Shown here one piece after another: positions 18,153 through 30,544 of a stretch of 64,000 bases of DNA. The DNA lies in NCBI RefSeq assembly GCF_000367345.1, contig NZ_BARE01000028.1:1-64000 (forward strand). The letters are read 5' to 3'. The position numbers and the translations under genes were made by a program. This DNA comes from Sphingobium xenophagum NBRC 107872 (GTDB lineage Bacteria > Pseudomonadota > Alphaproteobacteria > Sphingomonadales > Sphingomonadaceae). Every line of letters begins with the position of its first letter. The stretch's first letter is position 1. The notes under the pieces are model-generated. The model had not been told where the DNA came from. It made no database searches and was given only the letters and a program-made list of their open reading frames with translations.

Positions 18153-18196
18153 CAGGCGGCATTTGCCTGTCGGGCGTCAGGCGCTAAGGACGGGGC

Positions 18197-20365
18197 ATGT
18201 CCCGCGCCCGTGTCCTCCTGCTCAACGCTGCCCTGGGGCCGCTCGACTATCGCGTGCCGCACGGCATGAACGTGAAGCCCGGCAGCATCGTCGTCGCGCC
18301 GCTTGGCCCCCGCCAGCTGGTCGGCGTGGTGTGGGAGGAGGATAGTTTCCCCGATGTCGAGAGCGTGGGCGACAACCGGCTGCGCAACCTGATCGAGCTG
18401 GTGGACGCCCCGCCTTTGCCAGAAACGCTGCGGCGGCTGATCGAATGGACGGCGGACTATTATCTGTCGCCCCCTGCCGCCGTGCTGCGCATGGCGCTGG
18501 CGTCGATGGCAGCGCTGGAAGGCACGCGCACCGTCATCGAATATAAGGCCAATGGCCGTCAGCCCGATCGCATGACCGATCAGCGCGCCCAGGCGCTGGC
18601 GCGGATCGGCGAGCGGCAGGGGCTGGTGCGCGAACTGGCGCTGATCGGCGGGGTGAGCGACGCGGTGATTCGCGGCCTCATCAAGCAGGATATTTTCGAC
18701 GCCATCGAAGTCAGCGTCGATACACCCTTCCCCGCGCCCGACCCGGACCATGCCCCGCCCACCCTGTCAGCGGCACAGGCGGACGCGGCCATGACGATGG
18801 CGAACGCCGTGCGCGACCATGAATTTGCGCCCTTCCTGCTCGACGGTGTGACCGGATCGGGCAAGACCGAAGTCTATTTCGAGGCGATCGCCGCTGCCAT
18901 TCGGGCCGACGCCCAGGTGCTGGTCCTGCTGCCCGAAATCGCGCTGACCGAGCCGTTTCTGGAACGGTTCGAGGCCCGGTTCGGCACGATTCCGGTCAAC
19001 TGGCATAGCGGCCTGCGCCAGACCGAGCGGCGGCGGGCGTGGCGGGCGATTGCCAGCGGGCAGGCGCAGGTCGTCGTCGGCGCGCGTTCTGCGCTGTTCC
19101 TGCCCTATCCGAAGCTCGGCCTGATCGTCGTCGATGAAGCGCATGAGGCGAGTTTCAAGCAGGAGGATGGCGTCCATTATCACGCCCGCGACGTGGCAGT
19201 GATGCGCGGCCTGATCGAGAAATTCCCGGTCATCCTGGCGTCCGCCACCCCCGCGATCGAAACGCGGCATCAGGTCGAACTGGGCCGCTATCGCGAAATC
19301 AAATTGCCATCCCGCTATGGCGGGGCGGAAATGCCGCAGATCGAGGGGATCAACCTGCTGACCGATCCGCCCGAACGCGGTCGCTGGATCGCGCCGCCTC
19401 TGGTCAAGGCCATCGACGAGGTGATGGCCAAGGGCGAACAGAGCCTGTTGTTCCTCAACCGGCGCGGCTATGCCCCGCTGACTCTCTGCCGCCATTGCGG
19501 CTATCGCTTCCAATGCCCCAATTGCACCGCCTGGATGGTCGAACATCGGCTGACACATCGGCTGGCCTGCCATCATTGCGGCCATGTCGTTCCCGCGCCC
19601 CGCTTCTGCCCGGAATGCAAGGAGGAGGATTCGCTGGTCGCCTGCGGGCCGGGGGTGGAGCGGATCGCTGACGAGGTGAAGGCGCTATGGCCGCAGGCGC
19701 GCACGGCCATCGTCACATCCGACACGTTATTTTCACCAGCCAGGGTCGCCGATTTCGTCAAATCGGTGGAGGCGGGCGACATCGACATCATCGTGGGCAC
19801 CCAGTTGGTGACCAAAGGCTATCATTTCCCCAATCTGACATTGGTGGGGGTGATCGACGCCGATCTGGGGCTGGAGGGCGGCGACCTGCGCGCGTCGGAG
19901 CGCACCTTTCAGCAGATCATGCAGGTGGCCGGGCGCGCCGGACGGGGACAAAAGCCGGGCCGCGTGTTCATCCAGACCCGGATGCCCGAAGGCGAGGTCA
20001 TCAAGACGCTGATCGAGGGCGATACCGAGCGCTTCTACGCGGTCGAGACCGAAAATCGACGGCGCGCCAACGCCCCGCCCTTCGGCCGCTTCGCCGCGAT
20101 CATCATTTCAAGCGAGGATGCCGACGAAGCAGCGCAGGTCGCGCGCCTTATCGGCAAATCCGCGCCGCTGATAGAGGGGATGCGCGTCTATGGCCCCGCC
20201 CCTGCGCCGCTCTCCGTCCTGCGCGGACGGCATCGCCACCGGCTGCTCATCCACGCAACGCGGCAGGTCGACATACAGGCAGCGATTCGCGAATGGCTGG
20301 GCAATATCGTGTGGAAATCCAGCACCCGCGTCGCCGTGGATGTCGATCCCTACAGTTTCATGTGA
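18197..20365 (+). CDS. priA: Primosomal protein N' (replication restart helicase PriA)
   Basis: This 722-residue protein starts with the 3'-DNA-binding domain (VLLLNAALGPLDYRVP). Walker A GVTGSGKTEVY is near residue 217, and the DEAH motif VVDEAHEASFKQEDG near 312. Next comes the zinc-binding module, with eight cysteines in CRHCGYRFQCPNC and CHHCGH...CPEC. The helicase motifs GTQLVTKGYHFPNLTLV and QVAGRAGRG follow. It restarts stalled replication forks. Its stop overlaps the start of the DUF1289 gene (TGATG). Confidence 0.95.
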   Translation: MSRARVLLLNAALGPLDYRVPHGMNVKPGSIVVAPLGPRQLVGVVWEEDSFPDVESVGDNRLRNLIELVDAPPLPETLRRLIEWTADYYLSPPAAVLRMALASMAALEGTRTVIEYKANGRQPDRMTDQRAQALARIGERQGLVRELALIGGVSDAVIRGLIKQDIFDAIEVSVDTPFPAPDPDHAPPTLSAAQADAAMTMANAVRDHEFAPFLLDGVTGSGKTEVYFEAIAAAIRADAQVLVLLPEIALTEPFLERFEARFGTIPVNWHSGLRQTERRRAWRAIASGQAQVVVGARSALFLPYPKLGLIVVDEAHEASFKQEDGVHYHARDVAVMRGLIEKFPVILASATPAIETRHQVELGRYREIKLPSRYGGAEMPQIEGINLLTDPPERGRWIAPPLVKAIDEVMAKGEQSLLFLNRRGYAPLTLCRHCGYRFQCPNCTAWMVEHRLTHRLACHHCGHVVPAPRFCPECKEEDSLVACGPGVERIADEVKALWPQARTAIVTSDTLFSPARVADFVKSVEAGDIDIIVGTQLVTKGYHFPNLTLVGVIDADLGLEGGDLRASERTFQQIMQVAGRAGRGQKPGRVFIQTRMPEGEVIKTLIEGDTERFYAVETENRRRANAPPFGRFAAIIISSEDADEAAQVARLIGKSAPLIEGMRVYGPAPAPLSVLRGRHRHRLLIHATRQVDIQAAIREWLGNIVWKSSTRVAVDVDPYSFM

Positions 20366-20586
20366 TGGACACGCCTATTGCCAGCCCATGCCGCAACCTC
20401 TGCGCGCTGGACGCAGCGCGGATCTGCACTGGTTGCGGACGGACGATCGACGAAATCGTCCATTGGCGCAGCATGGGCGACGAAGCCCGCGCCGCCGTCA
20501 TGGCGCGGGTGCGGGATTTCCCGTTTTCTTCGCCTTCTCTGCCGACGTCTGGGCCGCCTGGCCGTCCAGTTCCGCCTTCAACCTGA
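20365..20586 (+). CDS. DUF1289 domain protein, 73 aa
   Basis: The start overlaps the priA stop. Residues 6-45 carry the DUF1289 signature: SPCRNLCALDAARICTGCGRT with Cys9, Cys13, Cys21 and Cys24, then DEIVHWRSMGDEARAAVMAR. The four cysteines suggest a small zinc- or Fe-S-binding unit. The last 30 residues (after residue 52) are Pro/Ser-rich and lie opposite the 3' end of the convergent peptidase gene, an 89-bp antisense overlap. The function is unknown; coupling to priA is clear from the overlap. Confidence 0.85.
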   Translation: MDTPIASPCRNLCALDAARICTGCGRTIDEIVHWRSMGDEARAAVMARVRDFPFSSPSLPTSGPPGRPVPPST

Positions 20587-22018
20587 TCGCCGCTTCGCGC
20601 ATGTTAGACGCATGGGGCGAATAGGCGATAGGATCGAGCAGCAGGGAAGCTGTGGCATAGTCGCCCCGCGCCGCCATTGCGCGGACGACATTGAAGCGAT
20701 AGTCAGGACTTTGCGGCAACAGGGTGAAGGCCTTGTAGAGCCCATCATAGCCAAGATCGGGCATCTTGTCGCCTCGCATTGCGTGATAGCGGTAGAATAG
20801 CGCCAGCGGCACGGGGTCCTCCGTGTCGGCGCGGTTGGCGCGAACGATGGCGGTCAGCGCCGCCTTCCAGTCGTCCGCCTTGTCGCTGTCATGCGCGCGC
20901 TCCAGCAAAACCTGCGCGCGAACCGCATGGGCACGCGATGACCGGGCATCCATCGCGATCGCCCGGTCCGCGTCCGCCAACGCGGCGTCCTTCTCCTCAG
21001 CGGCCCATTCCGCTTCCGCCAACAGGGCAGCCGCATAGGCAGAATCTTGGAATTGGGCGGCGGTCGCGCGAATGGCGGTGACGATAGCGGGTAGTTCGTC
21101 GGCCTTCGGGTGATTGATGAGCCGCAGTTCATCCTCGACCAACGCGCCCTGCGCCGGATCGACAGGGCTGACGACAATCTCGCCAATCTTCATTTCATTG
21201 GATTTGAGCGATGAGGCTGACAGACGGTGGCGCATATAGGCCCTGAGGTCCTTTTCCAGACCTGCAAGCCCACCTTCAAAATAGCTGTCGGGCGAACGGT
21301 CTGGAACGCCCCTGACCAAATCCGCCAAATAACTGGCGATCTCCTTGCCACGCTGCGTCTTGTTATATTGATAGAAGTGGGTGAGCAGCCAGGCGGTGCC
21401 ATAATAACGGTCCCCGTCACGTCGGCTGAGATCGCCCGTGTCACGGGCGAACAGATATTCGAGCGGATAGGGTTGGCCCAGCACCAGTCCGGGCAACCGC
21501 GCCATGGGCACATGGCCGAACTCGATCGCGCCGCTCTTGGGAAATTTCACGACAGAGAAAAACTCGGCAAATCCCTCGACATACCAGGCGGGATAGGCAG
21601 CCGGAAAGTGATGCAGCATGAAATGATGCGTATATTCGTGGAAGAGGATTTCTTCCGCGCCGAAATCAAATTTTCCGGTCTTTTCGCCGCGCGCCAGCAC
21701 CGCAAAGGCGCTGCGATTCGATGTCGTGTAAAAGCCGCCGATGTTGGGATTGCTCGCGAGTTTCTGCACCTTCCTGTCGTTGGAAAGCAGATAGACCTGC
21801 ACCGGGCTACCCTGTTCGGGATCAGTCACATCATGGAGCCGCCGCAGCAGAAAATCGAACTTCTCCAACCGTTCGGCCAGGCCGCGCAGTTTTTCGTCAT
21901 TGCCTTCGCTGTAAACGGTAAAGTGACGGCTTTTCGCCTGCCACCATGCCGCCTGCGCCGTGCCGGGCAACGCCATCATCCATCCGATGCCCAGCAACAG
22001 GGCCGCCCACATCCGCAT
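20498..22018 (-). CDS. Exported peptidase-MA-like protein with C-terminal TPR-like region
   Basis: This 506-residue protein has a signal peptide (about 1-24, ending AQAA). A zinc-peptidase-like motif HEYTH is at 127-131 in EEILFHEYTHHFMLHHF, followed by YVEGFAEFF, the downstream Glu pattern of gluzincin-type enzymes (DUF1570/peptidase MA-like). The C-terminal 200 residues are Ala-rich helices (YAAALLAEAEWAAEEKDAALADADRAIAMDARSSRAHAVRAQVLL) resembling tetratricopeptide repeats. It should act in the periplasm. No substrate can be named. Confidence 0.8.
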   Translation of the reverse strand: MRMWAALLLGIGWMMALPGTAQAAWWQAKSRHFTVYSEGNDEKLRGLAERLEKFDFLLRRLHDVTDPEQGSPVQVYLLSNDRKVQKLASNPNIGGFYTTSNRSAFAVLARGEKTGKFDFGAEEILFHEYTHHFMLHHFPAAYPAWYVEGFAEFFSVVKFPKSGAIEFGHVPMARLPGLVLGQPYPLEYLFARDTGDLSRRDGDRYYGTAWLLTHFYQYNKTQRGKEIASYLADLVRGVPDRSPDSYFEGGLAGLEKDLRAYMRHRLSASSLKSNEMKIGEIVVSPVDPAQGALVEDELRLINHPKADELPAIVTAIRATAAQFQDSAYAAALLAEAEWAAEEKDAALADADRAIAMDARSSRAHAVRAQVLLERAHDSDKADDWKAALTAIVRANRADTEDPVPLALFYRYHAMRGDKMPDLGYDGLYKAFTLLPQSPDYRFNVVRAMAARGDYATASLLLDPIAYSPHASNMREAAIRLKAELDGQAAQTSAEKAKKTGNPAPAP

Positions 22019-22091
22019 CGTTATATTTCACCCAAAGACCGGTCTCCAGAGTGGCGGAGGCCGGACCGATTGGAAAGTGCAATCTGATCCG

Positions 22092-23153
22092 CTATTTGCG
22101 CTTTTCTCGCGCGAGCAGCGCCCGTTTCCGCTCCACGCCCCAGGCGTAGCCGCCCGCCGTGCCGTCGCTGCGCAGGACGCGGTGACAGGGGATGAGGACG
22201 GCGAGCGCATTGTCGCCGCAGGCGGTGCCAGCCGCTCGGACGGCGCCGGGGCGGCCGATGGCGGCGGCGATCTGGCCATAGCTGCGGGTCTGCCCGGCAG
22301 GTATCGCGCGCAGGGCGGACCATACCGCCTGCTGGAAGGCGGTGCCGCCAACATCGACCGGCAGGTCCGGCGCGCCGGTCGGATCATCCACCAGCGCCAC
22401 GACGGCAGCGGCGAGCCGATCCAGAGCAGCGTCGGCGGGGCGCAGGTCCGCCTGCGGGAAGCGGTCGCGCAGCGCCGCCTCGCCCTCATCGAAGCTGATC
22501 CGGCACAGCCCCTTGTCGGTCGCTGCGACCAGCATCGGGCCAAGGCTGCTGGCGATGGTGCACCAGCGAATCGTGACGCCGCGCCCGCCCGCGCGCCAGG
22601 CGCTGGGCGTCATGCCCAGATGGGTTGCCGCGTCGGCATAGGCGCGGCTGGGCGCACCATAGCCCGCCTCGTAAATGGCCGCCGTCACGCTGGCGCCCGC
22701 GTCCAGCGCGGTCTTCAGCCGGTCGGCCCGCAGCGTACGGGCATAGGCGGCGGGGGTCTGCCCGGTATCGCGCTTGAACAGGCGATGGAAATGATGCGGG
22801 GCATAGCCGACATGGGCCCCGATCGCCTCCAGCCGGGGGGCATCCTCCGCCGCTTCGATCAGTGCGATCGCGGCGGCCACCGCCTGCCGGTCCCGCCCCG
22901 TTTCGTCCGGGCGGCAGCGCAGGCAGGCGCGGAAGCCCGCTGCACGCGCCGCTGCAGGATCGGGCAGGAAGGTCATATTCTTCCGCCTGGGGTGCCGCGC
23001 GGGACAACTGGGCTTGCAATAAATGCCGGTGGTCGCGACGCAACTGACAAAGCGCCCGTCCATCGTCCGGTCGCGCCGCAAGACCGCCGCCCAGCACTGG
23101 TCGGGATCGGGCATGGAGGGCGCGGGCGTGGACAGGCGGGTCATCTGGTTCAT
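22092..23153 (-). CDS. ada: Bifunctional Ada: methylphosphotriester regulator and O6-alkylguanine-DNA methyltransferase
   Basis: This 353-residue protein has the three expected parts. The N-terminal Ada zinc domain has cysteines 46, 50, 77 and 80 (IYCKPSC...CLRC). The AraC-type helix-turn-helix region spans about 95-185 (IGAHVGYAPHHFHRLFKRDTGQTPAAY). The methyltransferase domain ends with the active site VLIPCHRVLRSDGTAGGYAWG near residues 320-340. It repairs alkylated DNA by self-methylation and then activates its own regulon. It is divergent from the protease gene. Confidence 0.93.
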   Translation of the reverse strand: MNQMTRLSTPAPSMPDPDQCWAAVLRRDRTMDGRFVSCVATTGIYCKPSCPARHPRRKNMTFLPDPAAARAAGFRACLRCRPDETGRDRQAVAAAIALIEAAEDAPRLEAIGAHVGYAPHHFHRLFKRDTGQTPAAYARTLRADRLKTALDAGASVTAAIYEAGYGAPSRAYADAATHLGMTPSAWRAGGRGVTIRWCTIASSLGPMLVAATDKGLCRISFDEGEAALRDRFPQADLRPADAALDRLAAAVVALVDDPTGAPDLPVDVGGTAFQQAVWSALRAIPAGQTRSYGQIAAAIGRPGAVRAAGTACGDNALAVLIPCHRVLRSDGTAGGYAWGVERKRALLAREKRK

Positions 23154-23266
23154 ACATTATGGGATATAGCGAAAGCGCTGGCCATGCTTCCCGCGGCTTG
23201 CGCTCAAAAAAACCACGCACTTTTCCCGATTGCGCAACGCCCGCCTTCGCATATGTATGCGCGCCT

Positions 23267-24814
23267 ATGGTCGCTCTTTTCCGCTTCATGCTTCTGGCGC
23301 TCGCCCTTGCCGCGCCGACGGTCTCCCGCGCCGAACAGCAGGACATCGCCGCTGCCGCGCGCGGGGTGGTGCGCGTCGTGCTGGTCGCGACCGATGGCAG
23401 CGAAGCCTATTTTGTCGGCCATGGCAGCGGCCTGGCGGTCGCGCCCGACAAGATATTGACCAACGCCCATGTCGTGGAACTGGCGCGGGAAGAGAAAAAT
23501 CTCGTCATCGGCGTCATCCCGTCCGAAGGCACCAACAGCTATGGCGGGCGCATCATCGCCTTTTCGCCCGGCAACGACCTGGCCCTGATCCAGCTGGAAC
23601 AGGGCAGCCTGCCGGTCAGCACTTTCTACGCCGGCGCCGTGACCGACGGCCAGCATGTCACCGCGATCGGCTATCCCGGTACGGTCGACCGGGCGCAGGG
23701 GCTGGGCCTCAAGCAGATGGTCGAACCAGTGGCGACCGTCAAAACCAGCGGCAATGTGTCCGCCGGCCGCGCGAGCCGCAGCTTCGACACGCTGCTGCAC
23801 ACGGCGCCCTTGGCGGCTGGAAACAGCGGCGGGCCATTGGTCGATGATTGTGGTCGAGTGCTGGGGGTCAACAGCTTCGGATCGGTATCGGATGGCAGCG
23901 ACGCCGAATTCGGCTTTGCCGTATCCTGGCGAGAAATCGCCTCCTTCCTGCGGCAGGCGGGCGTATCGTCGCGCCATACTTTCGTGCCGTGCCGTTCCTT
24001 TGCCGACGCCGATTCGGCCGAGGCCGCGATCCTCCAGCGCGAATCGGCGATGAGCGAGCAAAAGCTGCGCGCCAGCGACAGCGCGCGTCAGCAGGCAATG
24101 GACCGCGCTCGCGACGCTGCCGAGCGGGAGGTGATTTCCGCGCGCGAAAACGCGATGGCCGGGGCAGCCGTACTGTTGGCCGTGGCCGTGCTGGCGCTGG
24201 GCGCTGGCGGGCTGTTCTACAGTCAGAAGCGGGAGAAGCATGCGACATGGTCGCTGGCGATCGGCGGGCTGCTGCTGTTCGGGGCGGCGGGGGTGTTCTT
24301 CTTCCGACCCAGTTTCGCCAGCATCGACGAAAAGGTCGCCGTGGCGCAGGATGGGGGCGTGGTCAGCAATACCGCCTTTGCCTGGGCGGGCGACAATATC
24401 TGCAAGGTGGACATGGCGCGCAGCCGCCTGACCCTGTCGCAACCCGATGACATCGCCTTCAACTGGGCGGAGGGCGGCTGCGTCAATGGCGACACCCAAT
24501 ATGTTGCCAGCGGCACCGGATGGCAGCGGGTGACGATCCCGGCGGAGGGCCATTATCTCGCCTCCGGCCGCTTTGATCCCGTCAATGGCGTGCTGCGCGT
24601 CGACCGCTGGCTGCCCGATGCCGACACCATGGCCAAGGCGCGCGCGCTGGTGGGGGACAAGCCGATTCCCGCCTGTGGCAGCAATCCCGAAGCTCTGGCC
24701 CGGATTGCCGCGCTGCAATCGCATATTGCGGCCATCGTCCCGGCCCAGCCCAACGAACGGATTGTCTATCATTGCCAGAAAGGTCGGCTTGCCCCGGTCG
24801 ATCCGGCGCAATAA
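23267..24814 (+). CDS. Membrane-anchored trypsin-like serine protease
   Basis: From Met at 23267 the 515-residue product begins with a signal peptide (about 1-22). The S1C/trypsin-like triad is complete: His68 (LTNAHVVE), Asp104 (GNDLALIQL) and Ser187 (AAGNSGGPLV). After about residue 255 comes a charged helix rich in Glu, Arg and Gln (likely coiled coil), then two hydrophobic segments (AGAAVLLAVAVLALGAGGLFY and LAIGGLLLFGAAGVFFF), and a C-terminal domain of about 150 residues with Cys pairs and no recognised family. No PDZ domain is seen, so it is not a standard DegP. The protease part is secure; the target is unknown. Confidence 0.85.
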   Translation: MVALFRFMLLALALAAPTVSRAEQQDIAAAARGVVRVVLVATDGSEAYFVGHGSGLAVAPDKILTNAHVVELAREEKNLVIGVIPSEGTNSYGGRIIAFSPGNDLALIQLEQGSLPVSTFYAGAVTDGQHVTAIGYPGTVDRAQGLGLKQMVEPVATVKTSGNVSAGRASRSFDTLLHTAPLAAGNSGGPLVDDCGRVLGVNSFGSVSDGSDAEFGFAVSWREIASFLRQAGVSSRHTFVPCRSFADADSAEAAILQRESAMSEQKLRASDSARQQAMDRARDAAEREVISARENAMAGAAVLLAVAVLALGAGGLFYSQKREKHATWSLAIGGLLLFGAAGVFFFRPSFASIDEKVAVAQDGGVVSNTAFAWAGDNICKVDMARSRLTLSQPDDIAFNWAEGGCVNGDTQYVASGTGWQRVTIPAEGHYLASGRFDPVNGVLRVDRWLPDADTMAKARALVGDKPIPACGSNPEALARIAALQSHIAAIVPAQPNERIVYHCQKGRLAPVDPAQ

Positions 24815-24883
24815 CCGATTCGGCGCCGCGAAAAAACTCAGTCAAATGCCAGCGGTTTCGCACTATTGCCGGAATCGCGCAGC

Positions 24884-24900
24884 ATGACTTGCATAGTCAT
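24884..24900. promoter_or_regulatory. Perfect palindrome in the atp operon promoter region
   Basis: ATGACT (24884-24889) and AGTCAT (24895-24900) form an exact inverted repeat around TGCAT. It lies about 97 bp before the atpH start in a non-coding gap. It could be an operator or part of the promoter; no regulator can be named from it. Confidence 0.4.
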
Positions 24901-24996
24901 AATCGCGCTGCTAACCGGCCCCACAACAAGGGGGACGGGCGTAACTGCTCCCCCCTCTTTGCATGACCGGCACATCAAATGGAGGACGGTAAGCGC

Positions 24997-27083
<2,087 letters not shown>

Positions 27084-27156
27084 GTCTGGCGCCTAAGTGA
27101 TTTGATGAAGGCCGCCGGGCGACCGGCGGCCTCCCTACACTGAATTCGGGATTGAG

Positions 27157-28041
27157 ATGGCAAGCCTCAAGGAACTGAAGATCCGCATCGGGTCGGTCAA
27201 ATCGACCCAGAAGATCACCAAGGCGAAGCAGATGGTCGCCGCCGCGAAGCTGCGCAAGGCGCAGGCCGCAGCGGAAGCCGCGCGCCCCTATAGCAGCCGC
27301 CTGGAAGCCGTCGTCGCCTCCCTCGCCTCGAAAATCGCGGGCGGTTCGGGCGAAGGCGCATCGCCGCTGCTGGCGGGCACCGGCAAGGATGACGTGCATC
27401 TGCTGGTCGTCGCCAACTCCGACCGTGGCCTGGCCGGCGCGTTCAACGCCAACATCGTCAAGGCCGCCCGCGCCAAGGCGGACGAGCTGATCCAGCAGGG
27501 CAAGACGGTGAAATTCTACCTGATCGGTCGCAAGGGCCGTCCGGTGATCAACCGCATGTATCCCGGCCAGATCGTCGCCCAGTATGACACGACTGGCGCC
27601 AAGCAGCCCGGCTATGATCAGGCGCACGCCATCGCTGGCGAGCTGACCGACATGTATCTGAACGGCAAGTTCGACGTCGCGCATCTCTTCTATGCGCGCT
27701 TCAAGTCGGCGCTGGCGCAGATCCCGACCGAACAGCAGATCATTCCCGTCAAGATTCCCGCCGACGCCGACCGCAACGCCATCGCCGCGACGGTCGAATA
27801 TGAACCGAGCGAGGAAGCGATCCTGGACGACCTGCTGCCGCGCAACGTCGCGATCCAGCTGTTCAAGGCGCTGCTGGAAAACAACGCATCCGAACAGGGC
27901 GCGTCGATGACCGCGATGGACAATGCCACGCGCAACGCCGGCGACCTGATCAACAAGCTGACGATCCAGTATAACCGCAGCCGTCAGGCCGCGATCACCA
28001 CCGAACTCGTTGAAATCATTTCGGGCGCTGAAGCCCTCTAA
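27157..28041 (+). CDS. atpG: F1 ATP synthase subunit gamma
   Basis: This 294-residue central-shaft subunit starts [36 protein letters not shown] and ends [38 protein letters not shown], the two helices that form the coiled-coil rotor and are the family signature. The middle contains the Rossmann-like part with [16 protein letters not shown]. It couples proton flow in Fo to catalysis in the alpha-beta hexamer. It follows atpA after 73 bp. Confidence 0.97.
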   Translation: MASLKELKIRIGSVKSTQKITKAKQMVAAAKLRKAQAAAEAARPYSSRLEAVVASLASKIAGGSGEGASPLLAGTGKDDVHLLVVANSDRGLAGAFNANIVKAARAKADELIQQGKTVKFYLIGRKGRPVINRMYPGQIVAQYDTTGAKQPGYDQAHAIAGELTDMYLNGKFDVAHLFYARFKSALAQIPTEQQIIPVKIPADADRNAIAATVEYEPSEEAILDDLLPRNVAIQLFKALLENNASEQGASMTAMDNATRNAGDLINKLTIQYNRSRQAAITTELVEIISGAEAL

Positions 28042-29511
<1,470 letters not shown>

Positions 29512-29525
29512 GCGACCTGTTGCAT

Positions 29526-29547
29526 CCCCTCCCTTGAAAGGGAGGGG
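29526..29547 (+). repeat. Perfect 10-bp hairpin between atpD and atpC
   Basis: CCCCTCCCTT (29526-29535) pairs exactly with AAGGGAGGGG (29538-29547) around GA. It ends 2-3 bp before the likely atpC ribosome site AAGGA at 29550-29554. In the mRNA it could tune atpC translation or protect the upstream message. It lacks a T-run, so it is not a terminator. Confidence 0.6.
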
Positions 29548-29561
29548 CTAAGGAAACGAAC

Positions 29562-29816
29562 ATGGCACTGCATTTTGAACTCGTGACCCCCGAAAAGCTC
29601 TTCCGGTCGGAAGAGGTCTATCAGGTCGTGGTGCCCGGCACCGATGGCGACTTCGGCGTGCTGGAGGGACATGCGCCCTTCATGTCGACCGTACGCGACG
29701 GTAGCATCCAGATCTATGCGACCGCAGGGGCCGCGCCCGAAATCATCCCGGTGGAAGGCGGCTTTGCCGAGGTCAATGAAAAGGGCCTGACGGTCCTGGC
29801 CGAAAAGGCCGGCTGA
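29562..29816 (+). CDS. atpC: F1 ATP synthase subunit epsilon
   Basis: This 84-residue protein begins [47 protein letters not shown], the beta-sandwich domain of epsilon, and ends after [19 protein letters not shown]. It lacks the C-terminal helical hairpin found in longer epsilon subunits (about 130 residues), as is usual in alphaproteobacteria. That hairpin inhibits ATP hydrolysis elsewhere, so inhibition here presumably uses another mechanism. Last gene of the atp operon. Confidence 0.95.
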   Translation: MALHFELVTPEKLFRSEEVYQVVVPGTDGDFGVLEGHAPFMSTVRDGSIQIYATAGAAPEIIPVEGGFAEVNEKGLTVLAEKAG

Positions 29817-29862
29817 TCACCGCATATGAAAGGACCGGCCCGGCGTGGCACGGTCGGCAGAA

Positions 29863-29889
29863 GGGGCGCTCGACAGCGCCCCTTTTTGT
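29863..29889 (+). terminator. Rho-independent terminator after atpC
   Basis: GGGGCGCT (29863-29870) pairs with AGCGCCCC (29875-29882) around a CGAC loop, followed directly by TTTTTGTT. It lies 46 bp after the atpC stop and should end the atp operon. The convergent YciI-like gene stops just beyond it at 29897. Confidence 0.92.
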
Positions 29890-29896
29890 TGGACGG

Positions 29897-30250
29897 TCAT
29901 TCATGAAGGGGCCGGATTTCGATTTCGCTGGGTCCGGGCATCGGGTTTGGGCAACGCTTCGCCCAGGCAACCGCCTCGTCCATATCCCTGACATCCCATA
30001 GCCAGAAGCCTGTCACCTGATCGCGACTAGGCATGAACGGACCGTCGATCACGGCCCGATCCGCGCCGTCGAAGGCGATACGCTTGCCCTGCGATGTGGG
30101 GGTCAGCCCATCGGCGGCAATCAATATGCCAGCGTCGCGCAATGCGTCATTATAGCGGCCCATCGCCGCCATCATCTGACTTGTCCAGGGTTCGGGAAAC
30201 AGGCCGGTCTCGCTATCCGGCGTCGCCTTCACCAGCACCATCACCCGCAT
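29897..30250 (-). CDS. YciI/YCII-related domain protein
   Basis: This 117-residue protein starts MRVMVLVKATPDSE and contains the characteristic VIDGPFMPSRDQVTGFWLWDVRDMDEAVAWAKRCPNP. That belongs to the YCII-related (DGPF) family, small ferredoxin-fold dimers often found with ECF sigma factors or in ring-cleavage contexts. No sigma factor is next to it here. Its function is not known. A repeat element begins 20 bp upstream of its start and probably lies in its promoter region. Confidence 0.85.
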   Translation of the reverse strand: MRVMVLVKATPDSETGLFPEPWTSQMMAAMGRYNDALRDAGILIAADGLTPTSQGKRIAFDGADRAVIDGPFMPSRDQVTGFWLWDVRDMDEAVAWAKRCPNPMPGPSEIEIRPLHE

Positions 30251-30270
30251 CGCCTGTCTCCCTGCTCAAT

Positions 30271-30435
30271 GCAGGGCTATCGCGTATGACGTTGCGTTAC
30301 CCCCAAACGTCATGCTGAATTTATTTCAGCATCCATTTATCGTCGCAGACAACGGCATGGGCTGGCGAAATGGACCCTGAACCAAGTTCAGGGTGACGAA
30401 TAAGATAGGCATGGTGCCATATGCGATAGCCCTGC
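30271..30435. repeat. 165-bp palindromic element with 18-bp terminal inverted repeats, containing family B core
   Basis: The ends GCAGGGCTATCGC (30271-30283) and GCGATAGCCCTGC (30423-30435) are exact inverted copies; with the next bases the match is 17 of 18. Inside, at 30308-30398, lies the family B core also found at 4599-4689. No target-site duplication is visible at the edges and no transposase is encoded, so it looks like a MITE- or REP-type passive element. It lies between the YciI-like gene and the next membrane protein. Confidence 0.75.
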
Positions 30436-30544
30436 TGTCCTATGGGGCAATGTTGGCAATCTGCATCCTTGCCGCAACTTTTTTATGCATGAGGCGGGCA
30501 ACGCCGATTGCCGCACTCGCCCCGCCTTGTCATGAACAAGCCTG

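Noticed and set aside
24979..24996. The ATG at 24979 as the start of atpH
   Set aside because: Its own sequence ATGGAGG contains the ribosome-binding site for the GTG at 24997, and the later start gives the expected 184-residue length.
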